DNA of 64,000 bases from positions 1 to 64,000 of the forward strand of contig JAFUGK010000011.1 in assembly GCA_017469445.1 (NCBI GenBank), written 5' to 3'. The DNA is from Clostridia bacterium. Its GTDB lineage: Bacteria; Bacillota; Clostridia; TANB77; CAG-508. The notes below the pieces were generated by a model, which saw only the letters and a list, made by a program, of their open reading frames with translations, did not search any database and was not told the origin of the DNA. This document shows, piece by piece, positions 1 to 6,925 of the stretch (the stretch's first letter is position 1; each line of letters opens with the position of its first letter). The translations under genes were made by a program, and so were the position numbers.

Positions 1-252
1 TGGAGTATCTATAATGTTAATTCTATTATCCATCCATTTACATGTTGTTGCAGCTGAAGTAATTGTAATACCTCTTTCTTGCTCTTGAACCATCCAGTCC
101 ATAGTAGCTTCGCCTTCATGAACTTCACCAATTTTATGAGTTCTACCTGTATAGAAAAGTATTCTCTCTGTTGTTGTAGTTTTTCCTGCGTCTATATGCG
201 CCATTATTCCTATATTTCTTGTTTTTTCTAATGGGAATGCTCTTCCTGCCAT
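1..252 (-). CDS. fusA: Elongation factor G, N-terminal part (runs off window)
   Basis: Translation GTPase that moves tRNA and mRNA through the ribosome after peptide bond formation. Only the first 84 codons are inside the window. The N-terminus reads [20 protein letters not shown], followed by the P-loop [10 protein letters not shown], the switch I end [11 protein letters not shown] and the start of the G3 region NIIDTP. The start is ATG at 252 with GAGAGGAGA placed 9 bases upstream. It lies downstream of rpsL and rpsG on the same strand, the usual str operon order. The identification is secure; the gene is cut by the window edge, not broken. Confidence 0.97.
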   Translation of the reverse strand, partial: MAGRAFPLEKTRNIGIMAHIDAGKTTTTERILFYTGRTHKIGEVHEGEATMDWMVQEQERGITITSAATTCKWMDNRINIIDTP

Positions 253-417
253 AATTTTTTCTCCTCTCTTTATTATTTTTAATGAATAATGAATAGTGAA
301 GAATTAAGAATGAATAATATTGGATGTTTTCAGCTTTGCTGAAAACTTCATTTATTATTAATTATTCATTATTCACTATTAACTATTCACTGCATTAAGC
401 TTGCTTAATGCACTCTT
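253..417. repeat. AT-rich repeat spacer with two hairpins between rpsG and fusA
   Basis: The gap is made of repeated TGAATAATGAATAGTGAA-like words on one side and their approximate inverse (ATTATTCATTATTCACTATT) on the other. Inside are two perfect inverted repeats: 326-346 (GTTTTCAGC, loop TTT, GCTGAAAAC) and 391-412 (TGCATTAAGC, 2-base loop, GCTTAATGCA). I infer an interspersed palindromic element inserted in the str operon or an mRNA processing/stability structure. There is no T-run typical of a strong terminator. Confidence 0.5.
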
Positions 418-888
418 TTACCATTTGTAATGTGCAAAAGCCTTATTAGCTTCAGCCATTTTATGCATATCTTCTTTCTTTTTGAAAGCTCCGCCGTTTC
501 CAGCTATTGCATCTAATATTTCTCCGGCTAATTTTTCTGCCATTGTTTTTTCGTTTCTTGATCTTGCATAGTTAACAAGCCATCTTAAACCTAAAGTTTG
601 TCTTCTTTCTGGTCTAATCTCTAATGGAACTTGGTATGTAGCTCCACCTACTCTTCTTGCTTTAACTTCAAGAACAGGCATAACGTTGTTTAGTGCTTCT
701 TCAAATACTTCTAATGGATTTTTGCTTTCTTTCTCTTTTATAATATCAAAAGCTCCATATACTATATTTTGAGCAACTGTTTTTTTACCATCTAACATAA
801 CATTGTTAATTAGTTTTGTAACTACTTTACTATTATATATTGGATCTGGTAAAACTTCTCTTTTTGCAATATATCCTTTTCTTGGCAC
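418..888 (-). CDS. rpsG: 30S ribosomal protein S7
   Basis: Primary assembly protein of the small subunit head, binding the 3' major domain of 16S rRNA next to the decoding centre. 156 residues, the normal length. The start is GTG at 888 ([12 protein letters not shown]) with GGAG 8 bases upstream; the family signature [20 protein letters not shown] is near residues 76-95, and the end AFAHYKW is typical. It lies between rpsL and fusA as in other bacteria. Confidence 0.97.
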   Translation of the reverse strand: MPRKGYIAKREVLPDPIYNSKVVTKLINNVMLDGKKTVAQNIVYGAFDIIKEKESKNPLEVFEEALNNVMPVLEVKARRVGGATYQVPLEIRPERRQTLGLRWLVNYARSRNEKTMAEKLAGEILDAIAGNGGAFKKKEDMHKMAEANKAFAHYKW

Positions 889-1050
889 TTTTCTTCACTC
901 CTTTTCTAAGTAGCTTTTCTACTTGATTTTTGTGATGTTTTAAATAAAACATCAAAGTTACTCTGAAATCTTATTTCAGTTAGTGCTACACTATATATAA
1001 AATTCAAAGTCAATTTAAATTAGTATACACTGTCGCACTTTTACCTAATT

Positions 1051-1464
1051 TTATTTCTTAGGTTTTTTAGCTCCGTATTTAGATCTAGCTTGGTTTCTGT
1101 CTTTAACACCAGCTGTATCTAATGTACCTCTAATAATGTGGTATCTAACACCTGGAAGGTCTTTTACTCTTCCTCCTCTTATTAGAACAACACTATGTTC
1201 TTGTAAGTTGTGTCCTACACCAGGAATATAAGATGTTACTTCATATCCATTTGAAAGTCTAACTCTGGCAACTTTTCTTAAAGCTGAGTTTGGCTTCTTT
1301 GGAGTAACTGTTTTAACAACTGTACATACACCTCTTTTTTGTGGTGCTCTGTTATTTGTTTGTTGTTTTTTCTTAGAGTTATATCCCTTTTGTAGAGCAG
1401 GAGCTGTTGATTTTGTTGATGTTGTCTTTCTTCCTTTTCTAACTAATTGATTAATTGTTGGCAC
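1051..1464 (-). CDS. rpsL: 30S ribosomal protein S12
   Basis: Decoding-centre protein that monitors codon-anticodon pairing. The conserved core [20 protein letters not shown] and the loop [11 protein letters not shown] are present; the latter contains the Asp/His-adjacent site modified by RimO in many bacteria, and rimO is also in this window at 24188. I choose the GTG at 1464 ([12 protein letters not shown], 137 residues) because GGAGGT lies 9 bases upstream. The ATG at 1482 overlaps that ribosome binding site and would add six residues foreign to the family. Confidence 0.96.
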   Translation of the reverse strand: MPTINQLVRKGRKTTSTKSTAPALQKGYNSKKKQQTNNRAPQKRGVCTVVKTVTPKKPNSALRKVARVRLSNGYEVTSYIPGVGHNLQEHSVVLIRGGRVKDLPGVRYHIIRGTLDTAGVKDRNQARSKYGAKKPKK

Positions 1465-1483
1465 TTTGAATTTCACCTCCATA

Positions 1484-1512
1484 ATTAAAAATCCGCTGAT
1501 TTTTATCAGCGG
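1484..1512 (-). terminator. Hairpin terminator or leader attenuator before rpsL
   Basis: On the minus strand, CCGCTGAT-AAAA-ATCAGCGG is followed by ATTTTTAATT. It lies after the pilin-FGE gene and directly before the rpsL ribosome binding site, so it either ends the upstream transcript or attenuates readthrough into the str operon. Confidence 0.7.
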
Positions 1513-1595
1513 TTAATATTTTATCATTTATGCTACCAAAAGTCAATATTCCGTAGGAAAATTTCATAGATTTTTCAATCTAAAATTATATGTTT

Positions 1596-1623
1596 TTTGT
1601 AGGGGCGAGTATTGCTCGCCCAA
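1596..1623. repeat. Small GC-rich palindrome downstream of the pilin-FGE gene
   Basis: GGGCGAG and CTCGCCC form a 7-bp stem around a 5-base loop, preceded by TTTGTAGG. It lies just after the stop used by the frameshifted pilin-FGE product. It could be one of the GTAGGGGCGA-type palindromic repeats frequent in clostridia, or the hairpin that often follows a diversity-generating retroelement variable region. It also forms the coding tail of the unshifted frame (to 1586). Confidence 0.5.
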
Positions 1624-1626
1624 ATA

Positions 1627-2908
1627 CTACAAGTAAAAGCTGAAACGGAAACCGTACGTTGTCGACCGAAACGGTCTCATTGAAGCTGTAACGAGAAGCT
1701 GCCGGAACGACGTCGCCATTGTTGTAGTAAACGCCACCTCGATAAGCTCGAGAGGTCCCTGTAGAATATTTCTCTTGTGTCCATTCCCATACATTTCCTG
1801 CTAAATCATAGATATTGTTTGCTCTCCAATATTCACTTGCTCCTGTATTTTGTTTTGTTTCTGTTACCCATGGAGAACCATTTGCTGGTGATACAGAATC
1901 TATATAATTTCCCCATGTATTACTATTTGTTTGTATTTCTGATAATGTTTTTGTTTCTGTCCTTTGTAGCCATTTTAATACACTATCCCATTCTATTCCA
2001 TACATTAAATGTGTATTTGATATACTATTGTTTGAACTTGCTGTTATCGCTGCTGTTTGTGCCACCATTACCCATGGTGATACTCCTCTTTTACTTTGTG
2101 TTATATTATTTGTTCCTTGACTTGCTTCGTAACGTGCTATATAAAAACCTTTGTATTTACCAACACTTGTTAGCATATTCTGATATTCTGTTGAACTTGT
2201 ATCTTCCCAAAATGCATTTGCTGTTGCTGTTGATGTATTTGCTAATGTGTGTGTTACACCTGTACCATCTACCCAATTACCTGATGAATCACGTCCACAT
2301 GGTGTTGTCCATGCTGTTCTTGCAAAATTGCTTGAATTTGGTATTGGCACCCATACAAATTCTTCCCCTGCCGCATTTTTTATTACTACCCCTGCATTTA
2401 TTTGTGCTGCTGTTATATTACTCCATTGAGCTGCTGGCATTACACTCTTTATACTTCCATCTTGCCCTGGATTACTTGTTGTACTATTGCTTCCATTTAA
2501 TATCGCTGGTGCAAATCCTTCTGGTATTACTATTTGTATGTTATTTGTTGCATCTGCTACTACTGTAAAGTTTTCTGTTGCATATCCAGCATCATTTACT
2601 TTTGGAGTTGCTGCTGGTGGTGTATCATCATCGTCGTCATCATCTCCTGTTTCTCCAACTTGTTCTCCTCCCATGTATTTTGCAAATAAGTCTTTTACCT
2701 GGTTTAATACCTTTTGGTCTTCATCTGCTGATTTGTTATATCTTTCTACTGCTTTATTTGCATTATCTATTATGCTAGTGTTTCCTGTTAATGTAGCTAA
2801 TGCCACTCCGGCTAGTATTAATAACACTATTATTGTTATTACAAGTGCTATTAATGTTATTCCTGAGTTATGTTTAAATATTTTTGTTTTTCCTTTTTGT
2901 TTATCCAT
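1627..2908 (-). CDS. Type IV pilin-like protein fused to an FGE/SUMF1 (C-type lectin fold) domain; +1 frameshift at CGG 1652-1654
   Basis: Surface protein with a class III-like prepilin leader: KHNSGITLIALVITIIVLLI at about residues 12-31 gives a processing site before a hydrophobic helix, then a short linker with a run of seven Asp. From about residue 95 a formylglycine-generating-enzyme-type domain follows (EFVWVPIP, GFYIARYEAS, YDLAGNVWEWTQE, RAYRGGVYYNNG). This fold serves as a ligand-binding scaffold in many variable proteins; an enzymatic role is unlikely. In the 0 frame the end reads NVRFPFQLLLVV and runs to 1586. Skipping C at 1654 gives NVGFRFSFYL and a stop at 1627-1629, which is exactly the family ending (426 residues). 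Start ATG at 2908 with AGGAG. The last 120 coding bases are unusually GC-rich. Confidence 0.8.
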
Positions 2909-2939
2909 TTTTATCTCCTTTCTTTTGTTAGTTTACTTG

Positions 2940-3036
2940 TAAGGGGGCACTTCTTTTCCTATGGTCATTCCTCTTGTGATAAGAAATGTCTCCTACTTAT
3001 GAGCTAGTAATGTCAGTTTTCAAAGTTATCTCCTTA
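2940..3036. repeat. Interspersed repeat family A, copy 1
   Basis: Contains a GGGGCACTTCTT arm, a middle CTATGGTCATTCC, the opposing AAGAAATGTCTCC, and a tail TTATGAGCTAGTAATGTCAG. Other copies are at 8390, 9066 and 25518. It sits directly upstream of the pilin-FGE start region. Confidence 0.75.
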
Positions 3037-3046
3037 TTTTATTTAG

Positions 3047-3142
3047 GCACAAGGTAGCCAAACGTAGGCATTGCATTTTTCTTTCGAATGCTTGGAGAAA
3101 GAAAACATCCAATGCCGGCTAAGATTTGGCGGATTTTCGTGC
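3047..3142. repeat. Interspersed repeat family B, copy 1 (palindromic, 96 bp)
   Basis: Near-identical to 4272-4368, with about four differences. The arms GGCATTG/CAATGCC and TTTTCTTTC/GAAAGAAAA, and the ends GCACAA/TTGTGC-like, make one long imperfect hairpin. This is compatible with a MITE-like mobile repeat. The two copies flank mnmA in direct orientation. Confidence 0.8.
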
Positions 3143-3194
3143 TTAATTATCTACATATATTTTACTCAATTTTATTTTTTTTTGCAATAGTTTT

Positions 3195-4250
3195 TTAAAC
3201 TATTTTTCCCCCACCTAAAACGATGTCATTATCGATATAAAACACTACTGACTGTCCTGGTGTTATAGCGCGTTGTGATTCTGCAAATTCTACTTTGCAT
3301 TTTCCATTTTGTTGTGGGTAAAGAACGGCTTCTGCTTCTTTTGCTCTATATCTTATTTTTGCTTTTATTTCTACTGGTTTTGATAAGTCTATATCTAGCA
3401 AGAAATTTAATTCATTTGCATATAGCTCTTTTGAATATAATTCATTTTCTGTCCCTACCACTAGCTCATTTGTTTTTGCTCTTAATTCTAGCACATAAAG
3501 TGGCTCTTTATACGCTATCCCTAAACCTTTACGTTGCCCTACTGTATAATTAATTAAGCCTGTATGTTTTCCTAAAATCGTTCCATCTCTTAAAATTATA
3601 TTTCCTGGCCTTGGTTTTTCTTTCAATTCTCTATTTAAAAAGCCTACATAATCATCATCTGGTACAAAACATACCTCTTGGCTATCTGATTTTTCTGCTA
3701 CAATTAGGCCATTATCTCTTGCTATTTGTCTTACCATTTCTTTATCTTTGTATTGTTCAAGTGGAAATATTATGTGTGGTAATACTTCTTTGTCTATACT
3801 ATACAAGAAATATGTTTGGTCTTTTTTTTCTGAATCAGATTTTTTTAACACATATTGATTGTATTTTTCTAAATATTCTACTTTTGCATAATGCCCTGTT
3901 GCAATATATTCTATTCCTAATTCTTTCGCCTTTTCATACATAAAATTAAATTTTAAATATTTATTACATTCAATGCATGGATTAGGTGTTTTGCAATTGC
4001 TATATGAATTTATGAAATCATCTATAACATATTTTTGAAATTCGGAAGTAGCATCTAAAATAAAGTGTTCTATCCCAATTGCCTTACATACATTTTTTGC
4101 ATCATTATATGTATTTACATTACAACAACTGCCATTTGGACATAGTGATAGCGTAACACCAATTACTTCATACCCTGCTTGTTTTAATAATAGTGCAGAC
4201 ACACTACTGTCTACTCCACCGCTCATTCCAATTAGTACCTTTTTCGCCAT
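3195..4250 (-). CDS. mnmA: tRNA 2-thiouridine(34) synthase MnmA
   Basis: Adenylates U34 of Lys, Glu and Gln tRNAs and transfers sulfur to make s2U, stabilising decoding of A-ending codons. 351 residues: the PP-loop SGGVDSSVS is at about residues 9-17, the first catalytic Cys in TPNPCIECN, GHYA near residue 128, and the second catalytic Cys in DSQEVCFVPD. The extra Cys-rich stretch LCPNGSCCN after strand 2 is usual in clostridial forms. ATG at 4250 is chosen because GGAGGAAGC precedes it; a longer frame upstream reads into the family B repeat. It is a single-gene unit flanked by two copies of that repeat. Confidence 0.95.
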   Translation of the reverse strand: MAKKVLIGMSGGVDSSVSALLLKQAGYEVIGVTLSLCPNGSCCNVNTYNDAKNVCKAIGIEHFILDATSEFQKYVIDDFINSYSNCKTPNPCIECNKYLKFNFMYEKAKELGIEYIATGHYAKVEYLEKYNQYVLKKSDSEKKDQTYFLYSIDKEVLPHIIFPLEQYKDKEMVRQIARDNGLIVAEKSDSQEVCFVPDDDYVGFLNRELKEKPRPGNIILRDGTILGKHTGLINYTVGQRKGLGIAYKEPLYVLELRAKTNELVVGTENELYSKELYANELNFLLDIDLSKPVEIKAKIRYRAKEAEAVLYPQQNGKCKVEFAESQRAITPGQSVVFYIDNDIVLGGGKIV

Positions 4251-4271
4251 GCTTCCTCCTTTTATTTTAAT

Positions 4272-4368
4272 ACACAAAGTAGCCAAACGTAGGCATTGCA
4301 TTTTTCTTTCGAATACTTGGAGAAAGAAAACATCCAATGCCGGCTAAGATTTGGCGGATTTTTTGTGC
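4272..4368. repeat. Interspersed repeat family B, copy 2
   Basis: Second copy of the 96-97 bp palindromic repeat, immediately upstream of mnmA. Its ends ACACAAAG and TTTTTTGTGC are inverted relative to each other. Recombination between the two direct copies would delete mnmA. Confidence 0.8.
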
Positions 4369-4458
4369 AATAATTATTTCTATAATCTATTGTTATTATT
4401 ATATATACAATCACATCAAAAGTCAATTTATACTGCGTGAATATATTGCCTGAAAGCA

Positions 4459-4486
4459 TTGACAATTTGAATAATTATGCTATAAT
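4459..4486 (+). promoter_or_regulatory. Consensus promoter for candidate antitoxin RNA
   Basis: TTGACA at 4459-4464, a 16-base spacer, and TATAAT at 4481-4486 preceded by TGC (extended -10). It faces a second consensus promoter at 4745-4773 on the other strand. Confidence 0.8.
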
Positions 4487-4492
4487 AATTAT

Positions 4493-4580
4493 TAGAAATA
4501 AGGAGCCACAAAATGTGGTCGCCAAGTGTAGATTTTTAAAGCCTCATCTCTAGGCGTGCAGAGATGAGGTGTTTTTATTT
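4493..4580 (+). ncRNA. Candidate antisense antitoxin RNA of a type I module
   Basis: Predicted from the promoter at 4459-4486 and the rho-independent terminator at 4542-4580 (stem CCTCATCTCT/AGAGATGAGG, then TGTTTTTATTT). About 88 nt long. Its 3' half is antisense to the 3' end of the small hydrophobic gene's mRNA on the minus strand. It also carries an internal CCACA/TGTGG hairpin and the 7-codon frame MWSPSVDF, which resembles the leader peptide on the opposite transcript. The ends are inferred, not mapped. Confidence 0.6.
4542..4580. terminator. Shared bidirectional terminator of the toxin-antitoxin locus
   Basis: 10-bp stem CCTCATCTCT/AGAGATGAGG with an 8-base loop. The T-run is strong on the plus side (TGTTTTTATTT) and weaker on the minus side (CTTTAAAAATC). 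Confidence 0.8.
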
Positions 4581-4679
4581 GCTCTTAATTATGTATATAA
4601 TCAAGGCAAATATTATAACAGAGAAGATAATTAATGAATTTATCAATAGGTAAATTATATTAATTAAAATATCTATCAT
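4575..4679 (-). CDS. 34-residue hydrophobic peptide, candidate type I toxin
   Basis: The product begins MIDILINIIYLLINS and is one long hydrophobic helix with a short basic tail (IIKSK), as in Fst/TxpA/holin-like type I toxins that insert in the inner membrane. AGGGAGG lies 8 bases before the ATG. The start overlaps the stop of a 14-codon leader frame (ATGA), implying translational coupling. Its own consensus promoter is upstream and a convergent RNA overlaps the 3' end. Family membership is inferred from length, hydropathy and architecture; there is no specific motif. Confidence 0.65.
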   Translation of the reverse strand: MIDILINIIYLLINSLIIFSVIIFALIIYIIKSK

Positions 4680-4720
4680 AATACCACCTCCCTCCATTGT
4701 GAGATTGGTGGCAACCACAT
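4676..4720 (-). CDS. 14-residue leader peptide overlapping the candidate toxin start
   Basis: MWLPPISQWREVVL, starting at ATG 4720 behind AAGGAGAGCAG. Its TGA overlaps the toxin ATG in ATGA. The same sequence block (AGAAATAAGGAG, then ATGTGG) begins the opposing RNA, so the two transcript 5' ends are inverted repeats of each other. A coupling or regulatory leader is likely; an independent function is not evident. Confidence 0.5.
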   Translation of the reverse strand: MWLPPISQWREVVL

Positions 4721-4744
4721 TCTGCTCTCCTTATTTCTGATAAT

Positions 4745-4773
4745 ATTATAATATCGTTTAGTCTTAATGTCAA
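4745..4773 (-). promoter_or_regulatory. Consensus promoter for candidate toxin mRNA
   Basis: On the minus strand, TTGACA (4768-4773), a 17-base spacer and TATAAT (4745-4750). The transcript would start near 4738. Confidence 0.85.
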
Positions 4774-4809
4774 TATGCTGAATGAAACTATTCTCACAGG
4801 CAAACTAAA

Positions 4810-4828
4810 GGGCGGCTATTAGCCGCCC
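4810..4828. terminator. GC-rich hairpin between the toxin locus and aspS
   Basis: GGGCGGCT-ATT-AGCCGCCC. Located downstream of aspS on the minus strand; terminator or palindromic repeat. The flanking T-richness is weak. Confidence 0.4.
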
Positions 4829-4854
4829 CTTAACTTATATATATTTTTTTATTT

Positions 4855-4975
4855 ATCGCTAAAAGAATTGTTGTTAGACTAGGCAAACAAACGAGAAAAT
4901 CCGAGTCGTACATAGGTACGTCGCAGGATTTTCAAGTGCAGTTTAACGACGTATAACAGCAATTATCTTAGCGAG
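4855..4975. repeat. Long imperfect palindrome overlapping the aspS 3' end
   Basis: The outer arms TCGCTAAAAGAATTG and CAATTATCTTAGCGA enclose an inner hairpin (GAAAATCC 4895-4902 with GGATTTTC 4926-4933; CGTAC with GTACG). The right arm includes the last codons of aspS. It probably acts as the aspS terminator or is an inserted palindromic element that supplied the C-terminal codons. Confidence 0.55.
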
Positions 4976-6705
4976 ATATGCACATCTTTTAATTGTTGCT
5001 CTGACACTACAGATGGTGCTCTCATTAAAAGATCTCTTGCCTTTTTATTCTTTGGAAATGCTATAACATTTCTAATATTATCTTCTTGCTCTAAAAGCAT
5101 TATAATCCTATCTATTCCAGGTGCACATCCTGCATGTGGTGGTGCTCCATACATAAACGCATTGAATAATGCTCCAAATCTGTTTTCAACATCTTCTCTT
5201 TTATATCCTGCAATTTCAAAAGCTTTTACCATTATTTCTGGATCATGGTTTCTAACTGCACCTGATGCTATTTCATAGCCATTACATACTAAGTCATATT
5301 GATATGCATATATATCTAATGGTTCTTTATTTTCTAATGCTTCCATTCCACCTTGTGGCATTGAAAATGGGTTGTGGCAAAAATCTATTTCTCCTTCATC
5401 AGATAATTCATACATTGGGAAATCTACTATCCAGCAGAATTTATATACATCTTTTTCTAGTAAATCTAATTTTTTGCCTAATTCTATTCTTACTCCACCT
5501 GCTATTTTTTGTGCTTTTGAAAGTTCATCTGCTACAAAGAATATAGCTGAATTTGGAGTTGCACTTGTTTTTTCTATTAATTTTTCTTTCATTTCATCTG
5601 TTATAAATTTAGCAATTGAACCAGAGACTTGCATTTGGTCATCTAATTTTACCCATGCTAAACCACCTGCTCCTAATTCTTCTTTTGCAAAATCCACCAT
5701 TCCATCAAAGAATTTTCTAGATTGTTCTGCACAATTTGGTACCATTATTGCTTTTACTTCTTTTCCTTTAAAACCATTAAATTCTGAATTTTCGAAGCAT
5801 TCCGTAACACTATTTATAACAAGTGGATTTCTTAAATCTGGCTTATCTGAACCATATTTCTCCATTGCCTCTTTATATGGTATTCTAACAAATGGAGTTT
5901 CATCTATTTTCCAAATTGTATGTGCTTTAAATACATTTGGTATTACAACTTCTAGAACACTAAACACATCTTCTTGTGTTGCAAAGCTCATTTCTAAATC
6001 TAATTGATAGAATTCACCTGGAGACCTATCTGCTCTTGGGTCCTCATCTCTGAAGCATGGTGCTATTTGATAATATTTATTAAAACCAGATACCATTAAT
6101 AATTGTTTAAATTGTTGTGGTGCTTGTGGAAGTGCATAGAATTCGCCTGGATGTAATCTGCTTGGCACTAAGAAATCACGTGCGCCTTCAGGTGAAGAAT
6201 TTGCTAAAATTGGTGTTTGTATTTCTGTAAAATCTTGTTTTTGCATTTCTTCTCTAATTGTTCTTAAAATTTGAGCTCTTTTTAAAATATTGTCATGTAA
6301 TTTTTGATTTCTTAAATCTAAAAATCTATATTCTAATCTTAAATCTTCCCTTGTTTCATTTTTATCGCTATTTACTTCAAATGGAAGAACATTTTTGCAT
6401 TTTCCCAACACTGTTATGCTTGTTGCTTCAATCTCAATTTCTCCTGTCGAAATTTTTGAATTTTTACTTGCTCTTTCCACAACTTTTCCACTAACTGTTA
6501 TAGTGCATTCTGTTGTTACATCTTTAAGCAGACTCTCATCTGATACTATAATTTGTGTTATTCCCGCTTCATCCCTTAAATCTAGGAATTTCATTTTTCC
6601 TAAATCTCTAATTCTTGCTACCCATCCTGCTAAGCGCACTTCTTGTCCAACATTACTTATATTTAATTCACCACAGTTGTGAGTTCTATATTCATTTTTG
6701 TTCAT
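4963..6705 (-). CDS. aspS: Aspartyl-tRNA synthetase
   Basis: Class IIb synthetase charging tRNA-Asp. 580 residues, the normal bacterial size. The N-terminal OB fold is at about residues 15-105 (LAGWVARIRDLGKMKFLDLRD), motif 2 is FRDEDPRADRSPGEFYQLD near residue 218, a bacterial GAD insertion domain is in the middle, and motif 3 GCAPGIDRIIMLL is near residue 530. Start ATG at 6705 (MNKNEYRTHNCGEL) with AGGAG upstream. Whether it is discriminating or also charges tRNA-Asn cannot be judged from the window. Confidence 0.96.
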   Translation of the reverse strand: MNKNEYRTHNCGELNISNVGQEVRLAGWVARIRDLGKMKFLDLRDEAGITQIIVSDESLLKDVTTECTITVSGKVVERASKNSKISTGEIEIEATSITVLGKCKNVLPFEVNSDKNETREDLRLEYRFLDLRNQKLHDNILKRAQILRTIREEMQKQDFTEIQTPILANSSPEGARDFLVPSRLHPGEFYALPQAPQQFKQLLMVSGFNKYYQIAPCFRDEDPRADRSPGEFYQLDLEMSFATQEDVFSVLEVVIPNVFKAHTIWKIDETPFVRIPYKEAMEKYGSDKPDLRNPLVINSVTECFENSEFNGFKGKEVKAIMVPNCAEQSRKFFDGMVDFAKEELGAGGLAWVKLDDQMQVSGSIAKFITDEMKEKLIEKTSATPNSAIFFVADELSKAQKIAGGVRIELGKKLDLLEKDVYKFCWIVDFPMYELSDEGEIDFCHNPFSMPQGGMEALENKEPLDIYAYQYDLVCNGYEIASGAVRNHDPEIMVKAFEIAGYKREDVENRFGALFNAFMYGAPPHAGCAPGIDRIIMLLEQEDNIRNVIAFPKNKKARDLLMRAPSVVSEQQLKDVHISLR

Positions 6706-6769
6706 TTAAATTCTCCTATCTTTTTATATTTGCAGTATTCAATATATATAAATAATATTTTTTCTTTAA

Positions 6770-6880
6770 AAGCACTCCATAGCAGGGTAATAGCTGACCA
6801 GACGAGGACCCTTCCGAAGAAGAAAATTCAAAGTCTGGCAGCGCTTCGCGGGTCTTCGGGAACTGTCGGCTTTATAAATC
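6770..6880. other. GC-rich structured segment between proS and aspS
   Basis: About 110 bases, much richer in GC than the surroundings, with several pairings (CCAGAC/GTCTGG; CCCGAAGACCC with GGGTCCTCG). It could be a palindromic repeat or an aspS leader RNA. I looked for the T-box antiterminator consensus and did not find it. Confidence 0.35.
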
Positions 6881-6925
6881 AAAATTATTATTTATATATA
6901 TTGAACTGCTATTAAAAATTCGAAA

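Noticed and set aside
1465-1482. Longer rpsL start at ATG 1482
   Set aside because: It overlaps the GGAGGT ribosome binding site of the GTG at 1464 and adds residues absent from S12.
1777-2568. 263-codon plus-strand frame opposite the pilin-FGE gene
   Set aside because: Leu/Tyr-rich, antisense to a clearly coding gene, with no ribosome binding site; a shadow frame.
6770-6925. T-box leader for aspS
   Set aside because: No AGGGTGGNACCGCG-type antiterminator sequence or specifier loop was found.
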